Positions 55,145 through 64,000 of a DNA stretch of 64,000 nucleotides are shown in pieces (position 1 is the stretch's first letter; each line of letters starts with the position of its first letter). The notes below the pieces were generated by a model, which saw nothing but the letters and a program-made list of their open reading frames with translations, had not been told where the DNA came from and did no database searches. The stretch comes from Paraescarpia echinospica (taxonomy: Eukaryota; Annelida; Polychaeta; Sabellida; Siboglinidae). The DNA is taken from NCBI GenBank assembly GCA_020002185.1, contig CM034537.1:14415905-14479904 (forward strand), given 5' to 3'. The position numbers were made by a program, and so were the translations under genes.

Positions 55145-55350
55145 CCCTCTTTTTGGAGCAAATTCGACAGTTTATCGCGTCAAATCCCTCCACTTTCAGG
55201 CAATTCGACAGTTTATCGCGTCAAAGCCCTCCACTTTCAAGCAATTCGACAGTTTATCGCGTGAAATCTCACCTCTTTCGGGCAATTCGACAGTTTATCG
55301 CGTGACATCTCACCTCTTTCAGACAATTCATCAGTTTATCGCTTGACATC
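55145..55350. repeat. Tandem repeat of about 42 bp, left arm
   Basis: AATTCGACAGTTTATCGCGT recurs about five times with CAAATCCCTCCACTTTCAGGC between. The mirror is at about 57135-57300 in the right arm, which has one unit fewer. Confidence 0.85.
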
Positions 55351-56196
55351 TCTACCAAACTTAGGGCACGAGACTACGGTCGAGACATTGTATGAGACTA
55401 CGGACAAGACATTGCATGAGACTACGTGTTCCAAGAACCATTCCGTTCTTTACATTTGAACAGTAAACACGTACATCATGAGCTTATGAACTAGTCTACC
55501 AGCTACCAACAAGCCTACATCATCATCATCATCATCATCATCACGTGCAGCCTTCCAGTACCCAGATTGCAAGAGACATTTCACACATCGAGACAACTTA
55601 AAACGACACAGTATCCTCAGTCGCTGTGCACTGTCGAGAAACGCTACATTGCTGAAATCACTTGTCCTGAAGCTCACTACGACATCTGTGTAACACCAAA
55701 CACTTATACCAAAGAGTGACAAGAACCAAACTTGTCGGACAAACGAAACACCAAACACTTAGATCAACGAGCGACAACAACCAAACATCACATACCTTCA
55801 TGTCAAGAGACGATCATCTGTTCGGATTCATATCCAACGAGACGATCATAGGACTCGTATGAGGTATCGCTTCTTTTAACGGAAAACATATGTATATGAA
55901 ACATCCATCTTTACAACGTAACAATTCTATATTTACAAATAGTGCGAGCGATCAGACACGATACGACCTTCTCGAGTGTCGAAAAAGGAAAGACCAGAGT
56001 CGTCGGAAGTATGGTATATACACTAGTTTTTTGGCGTCATCTCATTTGCATAATCAATCAGACCGAACCTACATCACGTGACTTCCCTTAACACAAAAAC
56101 TGTGCACGTTCACGAGAGAGGCAACATCCGACGCCACTCAACGGACACCAATGTAATTAGTCAGAGTATTGCCATCTACCAACCATGATATATCTA

Positions 56197-56293
56197 TAAA
56201 AAATAGTCGGAAGTGCCTTCGGACCGGAAGTTACTTGACTGTCATGGCGGTCTCTATGCTTCCGGTATTCCCGGAAGTGTGTCAACGAATAGA
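56197..56293. other. Loop of the giant palindrome
   Basis: The 97 bases between the arms, with CGGAAGTGCC, GACCGGAAGTTAC and CCCGGAAGTGTG. The core CCGGAAGT is the ETS/GABP-type binding site and appears three times. No ORF. Confidence 0.7.
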
Positions 56294-57299
56294 GATCTAT
56301 CATGGTTGGTAGATGGCAATACTCTGACTAATTACATTGGTGTCCGTTGAGTGGCGTCGGATGTTGCCTCTCTCATGAACGTGCACAGTTTTTGTGTTAA
56401 GGGAAGTCACGTGATGTAGGTTCGGTCTGATTGATTATGCAAATGAGATGACGCCAAAAAACTAGTGTATATACCATACTTCCGACGACTCTGGTTTTTC
56501 CTTTTTCGACACTCGAGAAGGTCGTATCGTGTCTGATCGCTCGCACTATTTGTAAATATAGAATTGTTACGTTGTAAAGATGGATGTTTCATATACATAT
56601 GTTTTCCGTTAAAAGAAGCGATACCTCATACGAGTCCTATGATCGTCTCGTTGGATGTGAATCCGAACAGATGATCGTCTCTTGACATGAAGGTATGTGA
56701 TGTTTGGTTGTTGTCGCTCGTTGATCTAAGTGTTTGGTGTTTCGTTTGTCCGACAAGTTTGGTTCTTGTCACTCTTTGGTATAAGTGTTTGGTGTTACAC
56801 AGATGTCGTAGTGAGCTTCAGGACAAGTGATTTCAGCAATGTAGCGTTTGTCGACAGTGCACAGCGACTGAGGATACTGTGTCGTTTTAAGTTGTCTCGA
56901 TGTGTGAAATGTCTCTTGCAATCTGGGTACTGGAAGGCTGCACGTGATGATGATGATGATGATGATGTAGGCTTGTTGGTAGCTGGTAGACTAGTTCATA
57001 AGCTCATGATGTACGTGTTTACTGTTCAAATGTAAAGAACGGAATGGTTCTTGGAACACGTAGTCTCATGCAATGTCTTGTCCGTAGTCTCATACAATGT
57101 CTCGACCGTAGTCTCGTGCCCTAAGTTTGGTAGAGATGTCACGCGATAAACTGTCGAATTGCCCGAAAGAGGTGAGATTTCACGCGATAAACTGTCGAAT
57201 TGCTTGAAAGTGGAGGGCTTTGACGCGATAAACTGTCGAATTGCCTGAAAGTGGAGGGATTTGACGCGATAAACTGTCGAATTTGCTCCAAAAAGAGGG

Positions 57300-58070
57300 A
57301 TTTGACGTGGTTCGTGCAACGTGTTTCGTTTGTACAACTTGTGTCTATAGTTTGATTCGTGCAGCATGTTGGTCAAAGTATAGAGTTTCGTTTGTCCGAC
57401 TAGTTGGTCTAAGTTCAATTTGTGCATCCTGTTGGGCTAAGTATAGTGTTTCGTTTGTCCGACTAGTTGGTCTAAGTTCAATTCGTACCATGTGTTCGGC
57501 TAAGTTTAGTGTTTCGTTTGTACAACTCGTGCCTATAGTTTGATTCGTGCAGCGTGTTGGTCAAGGTATAGTGTTTCGTTTGTCTGACTAGTTGGTCTAA
57601 GTTCAATTCGTACCACGTGTTCGGCTAAGTTTAGTGTTTCGTTTGTACAACTCGTGTCTATAGTTTGGTTCGTGCAGCGTGTTGGTCAAAGTGTAGTGTT
57701 TCGTTTGTCCAACTAGTTGGTCTGAGTTCAATTTGTACAACCTGTTGGGCTAAGTTTAGTGTTTCGTTTGTCCGACTAGTTGGTCTAAGTTCAATTTGTG
57801 TCACGTGTTCGGCTAAATTTAGTGTTTCGTTTGTCCAACTAGTTGGTCTAAGTTCAATTTGTGCAACCTGTTGGGCTAAGTATAGTGTTTCGTTTGTCCG
57901 ACCAGTTGGTCTAAGTTCAATTTGTGTCACGTGTTCGGCTAAGTTTAGTGTTTCGTTTGTCCAAATAGTTGGTCTAAGTTCAATTCGTACCATATGTTCG
58001 GCTAAGTTTAGTGTTTCGTTTGTCCGACTAGTTGGTCTAAGTTCAATTTGTGTCACGTGTACGGCTAAGT
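57300..58070. repeat. 63-bp minisatellite, right arm
   Basis: Mirror copy of 54370-55130. The open frames at 57658-58056 (-) and 57665-58138 (+) equal those of the left arm residue for residue as far as I can compare. Confidence 0.9.
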
Positions 58071-58136
58071 TTAGTGCTGTAATGGCTGACTCAAAAGTTC
58101 TAACATTCTCGGAAGTGTGTCGACGATGGAGTAGTT

Positions 58137-58582
<446 letters not shown>

Positions 58583-58833
58583 CCTGTGTATTCGGTGGAC
58601 TGAAGAGAATCGTAGAAGATTGGTTCTTGCAACTCGTTGATCTAAGTGTTTGATGTTTCGTTTGTCCGATAAGTCTGTTTCTTGTCACTCGTTGATCTAA
58701 GTGTGTGGTGTTTCTTTTGTTAGACAAGTTCGTTTGAATGATTGGTTCGTGTATCTCGTTAGTCAAAGTTTGATTCGTGGAAGTCGTTGTTCTTAGTTTG
58801 GTTAAGTAGAGACACAAGATAAGGTTTGCACAG

Positions 58834-58839
58834 TTTATT
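58834..58839 (-). terminator. PolyA signal of the right-arm gene
   Basis: TTTATT on the plus strand (AATAAA on the minus), the mirror of 53742-53747. Confidence 0.5.
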
Positions 58840-58960
58840 CGTGAACAACACAAACGTATTTACATGTCACGCTCCATAACTACAAGAACCAGAGACTAGA
58901 CATTTATACAGAGTCTTGTAAAGCTTAATCGTGTACAAGACAATACCACACCTCACTACT

Positions 58961-59326
58961 TCAGTCTTGTCTGCAGTACGGCGAGGAGCCCTTGTGGGTC
59001 CAACAAAGTCGGTTCGGATACTTGGTTGCGGTGCTATTCAAGACAGTCAACCAGTCTTTAATCAACCTCATCCTCATTAGTGTCAGAACCATTTGTTTCA
59101 TAGTGTTTCGCCACTGTTTCGAAACGACTTCTTGCAACCAACACTTGATATTACACAACTGTTCGACTGTTACGTCGGATAGTTTCACACCGGCATCTAA
59201 CAAAACACTTTTACAAATTTACTAGGATGGTCTATCTCGCAACCGCGGCACTGTCGTCTTGAGACTTCAAAGATGCTACATGCTATGTGACGTGTAAGCG
59301 TCTTCTTCATTTCGGTCACAGGGAAA
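58961..59326 (-). pseudogene. Shifted-frame zinc-finger continuation, right arm
   Basis: Mirror of 53255-53620, with the same frame breaks and the same residues. Confidence 0.45.
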
Positions 59327-60285
59327 TCAATGGTACACATCGAACAGATAGGCTCTCCAGCCCCGTGGTAGAGGGCTCCGATGCATATAAGTTTTGGTAG
59401 TCGTTGAAGTGATGGTAGGAGGGAAAGTTGTGACATGCGCAGGAGCGGAAGTTGTGACATGGGCAGTATCAGTGAAAGTTCTGACATCGACAGGAATGGT
59501 CGAAGTTGTCATATCGGTCGTGTCGACAGAAGTTGTCACGAACGGTCGGCTAATTGGTTCGTCTAAGTTGGTGTCGTTGAAGGCTGCAGGTGCGTGGAAG
59601 TTGAGTGTTTTGAGGATGACGTTAGCCATAGTACTATCGTGGTACAACGGTGATGGTAGTCGGTTGACAGATGGTAACTGTAGTCGGTTGCCAGTTCCCG
59701 CGATATGTGGAGAAGAAGCAGAAGTAGCGACGGTTGTAGCAATGGGCTCGTTTTCTTGTCGCTGAAACAGTAACGAGATGAGCTTAATAACGAATGGTCA
59801 ACTGGTATGTACAAGAGAAATATAATATTATGTTCTTTGTAGCAGGTTTTGACTTAGAACAAGACCTGAATAACATTTGAACACTGTGATAAATTGAAAC
59901 TTACTATTATCTCTTCAAGTTGTTCTTTACGTCGCCGCTGTTTATCTTGCTTCCTTTGGCAGCAGCCCTGCTTCACATGAGCGGGCCAATTCCCTTTATA
60001 CTTGAAGGTACTGCCACACATGCAGCAGGCATAACGAGGCAAAAGCTTCCGACGTTTCGTCGGAGGTGAAGACGTCGGGTTGATGGTTGAATTGGTTGAC
60101 TGAGCTGGTGACGAAATTGTTTTGGTCGTCGAACTGGTCGTCGAACTGGTCGTTGAACTGGTCGCTGGTTGTTGGTCCGGATTGATTGTCGGGGTCGAGA
60201 AGTCGAGTGGGACCGTAGCCGGAGAAGGCTGCGCCTTCGGTAGCAAACTCTCTTGTCGGACGTTATCACTAGTCATGTTGTTCAT
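59327..60285 (-). CDS. Two-exon C2HC zinc-finger protein, right arm
   Basis: Exon 1 is 60285-59905 and exon 2 is 59761-59327, exactly 381 and 435 bases as in the left arm, with the same splice sites in phase 0. The 271-residue product is nearly identical: the visible changes are few, for example AMGPLDFS in the left and ATVPLDFS in the right. The finger CCMCGSTFKYKGNWPAHVKQ-GC is unchanged. Transcription would run toward the palindrome centre, facing the left-arm gene. Conservation of length and splice sites in both copies shows either very recent duplication or arm-to-arm conversion. Confidence 0.6.
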
Positions 60286-60330
60286 CTTCCAAAATGCAAA
60301 ATATAATGACCACAAAAATCAGACGCAGGC

Positions 60331-60338
60331 CTTTTATA
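60331..60338 (-). promoter_or_regulatory. TATA box of the right-arm zinc-finger gene
   Basis: CTTTTATA on the plus strand (TATAAAAG on the minus), 46 bases before the ATG at 60285. Confidence 0.65.
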
Positions 60339-61204
60339 ACAGTTCGACAGAACATAATGGTCACGTGGGCGTGCCGAAAGATCACCGACTGCAGAATAGA
60401 AAATTCAAAAGCACGGACCTCAGAGTAAAAAGTACAAAAGCGCAGACCGAAGAGTAGTTATTTAGTTCACCACTTATCTAACAGGGGTGCTTTCAGTTGA
60501 TGATGATGTATCCACCAGGAGTAAACACTTGACAAAAAACAAGAGGCACGAACTTAAGCACTATCGATATTTGGTTCACTGATATCCGTCAGGGATGATG
60601 TTTGTACTTCATGATCTATCCGTCAGGGAGAGTTTTGGGAATACAAGTTCATACCAGCTTGCATCCGGGTAATCAACTGTGGTAAGTGCAAATGTCCTAT
60701 GTAAAACTGTAGCGTTGTTTAAAAACTATAGCATTGATGAATGTTAAAGCATTGCGAGACCTCGATTTTGTTGATAAAGATGTCTCAAAGAATGTTACAT
60801 GTTCAGGAATCACTTCACGTCTGCCATTAATAACATACATAGGTACGCAATATGCAAGTAATAAGAGACATTGATAGGCAAACATGTACAAACAGGGTGA
60901 GGGGAAGGTCGTAGATATGTATGGTAACCAGAAATGCCATAATTTTACTTATTTTATTAGTTCTCTCTATCTATTCGTCAGGTTTGGACCTACGTTAAAG
61001 TTGTAAATGTATAGGCTAGGAGAGGCCTATACCTAAACAAATGGTCGACAACCTATGGGACATAAGAAAAGACACCATTGCGCATGCACAATGGCCTATT
61101 TAACAACGTCACTGATCTGTTTAATGACGTCTTTGACCTATTTTTATAGTAAAAAGAGAAAAAAAGAAACAAGAGACACGAACTTAAGCAGTATCGATAT
61201 TTGG

Positions 61205-61480
61205 TTCACTGAAATCCGCTAGGGGGAGTTATTTGTACTTCTTTTTCAGTTTGTAACCTATCCACCAGGGGGCGCCGATTTTCATAAATAAGACGCACCT
61301 AATTAGGCAGTACTCCTACATTTAGTCCAAACATTGTCCGTAAGGTGGCACCACTGTTGTTTATAGTTCCGGGGGAAACCCGCCATAGGCGCTACTTGTA
61401 TTTTTAGTTCCGAAAAAAATCGCTAGGTGGCGCTGTTTTAGTTCACAAACTATCCGCTAGTGGGCGTCCACTTGACCTGC
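61205..61480. repeat. Degenerate array of CTCF-like motifs at the right palindrome end
   Basis: Units of about 40 bases with a shared core: AATCCGCTAGGGGGAG (61218), TATCCACCAGGGGGCGCC (61259), GTCCGTAAGGTGGCACC (61335), CCGCCATAGGCGCTAC (61379), ATCGCTAGGTGGCGCTG (61418) and TATCCGCTAGTGGGCGTC (61450). The left end of the palindrome holds the mirror of the second (GCGCCCCCTGGTGGATA, about 50501). Confidence 0.7.
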
Positions 61481-62283
61481 GTTCGTGTACTTGACCTTTG
61501 ACCTCCACTCCACCGACGGAAAAACGGATTGCGTCCCCGCTGAACCACTGCTATTACTACTACCATTTTCAATATATAAGATTGTCCAATTTGTGTGATC
61601 TTGGGGCCAGTTTTACTTATTCTTAGCAACACACATTCCAAATTACCATATTCGTTTTATGTTTTTTTGCATTTATTATTTCATTGCCAAATGTCGGAGA
61701 TTTGTTGGTAGTGTCCATTGGAATGGTCCGTTGGGTTTTGTGCCAATCACCAGCCAGCAGACATCCCCAGCCGCTGGAAGAAACAAGAACAGTCAACTCT
61801 TACTGATCACGCCCTGCTTTACTGTAGTACCTTAGGAATGTGTCTCGCCACTTCACCTTCCCTTGAACTCATGACATCAACACATTTACTAAATGCTGAC
61901 TAAATCTACAAACTAAAGTTCTGGGAAATGTATTCCAACATTTAGACATTCCATATTGTATATTCTAGGTTATTTATTATATTGTAAACTGGCCTCCATG
62001 TGATTTGTCAGAATCAGGAGAACGGCTCGCATCAAATACGTTGCTTGTGAATAAAGCATCACGTATTGTTCGTGGAGATGTGCGTTTGGCAGCTGCATCG
62101 TTGATTCACTATATGTGCAGAGACCAGCGAAGGGAATACTTACAAGGAAATCGCATACAAACATGCCTACCATATGCCATATTACAACAGAATGTATTTG
62201 CACGCAATGAATTCGTGTTTTCAAGCCTGTATGTGCCACATATCCTACTCGTTACAGAAGGTGGTGGCAGGTTTACAAGTGTT
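61481..62283. other. Unassigned region with an open frame at 62005-62286
   Basis: The plus-strand frame at 62005 gives 93 residues (RIVRGDVRLAAASLIHYMCR) that match nothing I know. A short ADIPSRWKK phrase at 61758 recalls the end of retroelement RNase H domains (NPAD-x-PSR), but is too short to classify. Confidence 0.35.
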
Positions 62284-63007
62284 TAACAAGATTTAACAAG
62301 ATTGTCATCCAGAGAATTAACTCTAGATGGCAGGTGGACAAGGAAGCCATTTGGCTTATCGAGAGTCCAACCCTTTAATCTACATATATCCAGCCCTTCT
62401 GAGGTATGTGTCGATTTTATTTTTAAACATATTCACACTACTAGCACCCACACAATCATCAGATAATCTGTTCCATTCATTCACAGTCCTTTGTGAAAAT
62501 GAGAACTTTCTTACGTCTAATCTACACTGCTCCTTTACTAATGTAACTTCATGTCCTCTAGTCTTTCTATCTTTCTTAACTGAAAAAAACATATTTCTAT
62601 AAATATTTTCATAACCATTCAATATTTTTAAACACTTCTATCTGATCTCCTCTCAATCTCCTGGTCTCTAGTGTTGTTAAACCACATTCTTTTAGGCGTT
62701 TTTCATAACTAAGATCCCTCAGTTTTGGTATTATTTTAGTCGCTCTCCTCTGTACTCTTTCTAGCATATCTTCGTCCTTGTTGCGGTATGGCCTCCACGC
62801 TTGTATACAATATTCTAAACGAGGTCTAACTATTGTTTTGTACAGCGGTATTATTAGTTCTTTTTCTTTATATGCTATATCTCGCCTAATCAATCCAAGG
62901 ATTTGATTTCCTTTTGAAGCTGCAATTCCACACTACTCTGAAACCTTCATGTCAGCACTAATTGTCAGCCCTAAGTCTTTTTCTTTTACAGTAGTACTTA
63001 GTACAGT
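62284..63007 (-). mobile_element. CR1-like LINE 3' fragment, second copy
   Basis: On the minus strand it repeats the end of the LINE at 39867-42495: IPLYKTIVRPRLEYCIQAW, LRDLSYEKRLKECGLTTL, then VTLVKEQCRLDVRKFSFSQR and the same 3' UTR down to TTGTTAAATCTTGTTAAA. The homology stops at 63007 where the Gypsy LTR starts. Confidence 0.85.
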
Positions 63008-63012
63008 TACGA

Positions 63013-63178
63013 TGTTGGACTACGTGGTTATAGGCCTGTACAATATAGTAGCGCGACTATCTCTAATCTAATAAATGCCATGCATAGTGAGCCAGTTCCG
63101 GCTACACCACCAGACCACTGTGTTGTAATAAACTGTTTGATTTCGTACAAAGCTGGGTTGTGTATGCTAATTCAATCA
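63013..63178 (+). repeat. 5' LTR of Gypsy-3
   Basis: 166 bases, TG...CA, with AATAAA at about 63127-63132 as polyA signal. The second LTR is beyond the window. Confidence 0.65.
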
Positions 63179-63262
63179 TGGTGTCAGCAAGTTGGTTGAA
63201 CGGATGATAGCGGAATTCGGAGAACAAAATAAAAACGGGTAAAAAGAGCCGACCGTGCCAGT

Positions 63263-63994
63263 TTGCGAGATAGATCGGTATGTTCTACCAGATCCACTTC
63301 CCACCTCGGGAAATCTGCCAGTGCAATGCCAATGGGGCGATCCAAGAAGCAATTTCGGTACCTCTTGGCCGCCGGTGAAAAGGCAAAGTCCACAGACAAA
63401 GTAAAGATTGCCATGTTGTTGCGAACAATTGGAGAAAAGGGAAACGATATATTTGACAATTTCACCTTCCAGACAGCACAGCCGACGTTCAATAAAAGCA
63501 TATACAAATTTGACCAGTTCTGCAAACTGCAAATTAGCTTGTTCACAGCGCGGCACCAGTTTCTAACTATGAAGTCGCCGCATCGATGAGTTTCTGACGG
63601 CTCTAAACAAGCATGTCAGAGATTGCAGATTTGGTGATCTAACCGACGACATGGTGCTGCACGCACTAACCCTGGGACTCGACCAGGATAGAATGAGGCG
63701 GCGGTTGTTCGAAACGGACAGTCTCACGCTCGAGAATGCATTACGTGTCGACTGGCCGAAGATACGGAGGCCGAAATGCGAAAATTGCACATAGACGAGG
63801 AGGTCAACGCTGTTTATAAGCCGAAGCCCAAGATACATGTAAAGACGTCAGGGGGCGCGCCTGGCGGAGGAAGGCAGATCGTAGTTCCGATAAGACGTTT
63901 GGTAGATGCGATACACAGCATTTGGCGAAGAAAGCTACACGTGTAAAAAGAAGAACCATTTCTCAAAATGTTGCAGAGCAAGAAAGGCCCAAAA
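63263..63994 (+). pseudogene. Gypsy-3 gag, frameshifted
   Basis: Frame 1 gives KVKIAMLLRTIGEKGNDIFD and KFDQFCKLQISLFTARHQFL to a stop at 63587. The frame then moves: DEFLTALNKHVRDCRFGDLT and DDMVLHALTLGLDQDRMRRR, LFETDSLTLENAL. A remnant zinc knuckle reads KKKNHFSKCCRARK at about 63941. This resembles Mag-like Gypsy gag (compare the Gypsy-2 protein). At least two frameshifts make it a relic. Confidence 0.72.
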
Positions 63995-64000
63995 TCAAGT

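Larger units (their letters stand above)
63013..64000 (+). mobile_element. Third Gypsy-type element (Gypsy-3), 5' end only
   Basis: 5' LTR 63013-63178 (TGTTGGAC...TTCAATCA) and the primer binding site TGGTGTCAGCAAGTTGG at 63179 are followed by a gag reading. It lies inside the CR1 fragment and leaves the window at the right edge. Confidence 0.75.

Overview
The window looks like genomic DNA from an invertebrate animal, most plausibly an aquatic one such as a mollusc, another lophotrochozoan or a lancelet. The reasons are spliced genes with GT-AG introns, a three-finger Ly6 protein, and a mixed repeat load of CR1-like LINEs, Gypsy elements, a Ngaro/DIRS-like tyrosine-recombinase element, a tRNA-derived SINE and many microsatellites. 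The exact taxon cannot be fixed from sequence alone. No bacterial features (operons, CRISPR) are present.

Layout. At 1-345 there is an SGNH-esterase relic of a LINE. At 1.7-10.9 kb there is a five-exon host gene for a secreted, GPI-anchored protein: a signal peptide, a very long Thr/Pro/Ser mucin-like tandem repeat and a Ly6/uPAR three-finger domain. Its large fourth intron piece (4.4-9.6 kb) holds a LINE 3' fragment with a 420-bp GA tract and a dispersed CACGCGAAA-type motif. LINE relics follow at 11.3-13.0 and 13.4-15.1 kb and a SINE at about 16 kb. At 16.3-23.4 kb lies a decayed Gypsy element with an SGNH-hydrolase fragment next to its 3' LTR. At 24.7-29.3 kb lies an intact, young Gypsy element (one 1,338-codon ORF, near-identical 184-bp LTRs, 5-bp target duplication).

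At 30.2-35.0 kb a chain of phase-0 mini-exons, including two duplicated 15-nt microexons, outlines an unrecognised small Cys-containing protein gene. At 38.8-48.0 kb lies a minus-strand Ngaro/DIRS-like element (SGNH hydrolase, gag, RT, RNase H, tyrosine recombinase) broken by two LINE insertions. At 50.49-61.29 kb lies a giant palindrome with arms of about 5 kb and a loop of about 97 bp. Each arm has a TATA box, the same intact two-exon 271-codon zinc-finger ORF, a 63-bp minisatellite and a polyA signal; only the left arm carries a later LINE insertion. Arrays of CTCF-like motifs lie near both sides (48.2 and 61.2-61.5 kb). The window ends in a CR1 fragment cut by a third Gypsy element (5' LTR, primer binding site and frameshifted gag) that runs off the edge.

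Most of the DNA is therefore nested mobile elements around two probable host genes. The most unusual items are the mucin-Ly6 gene, the palindrome with paired zinc-finger genes, and the microexon gene.
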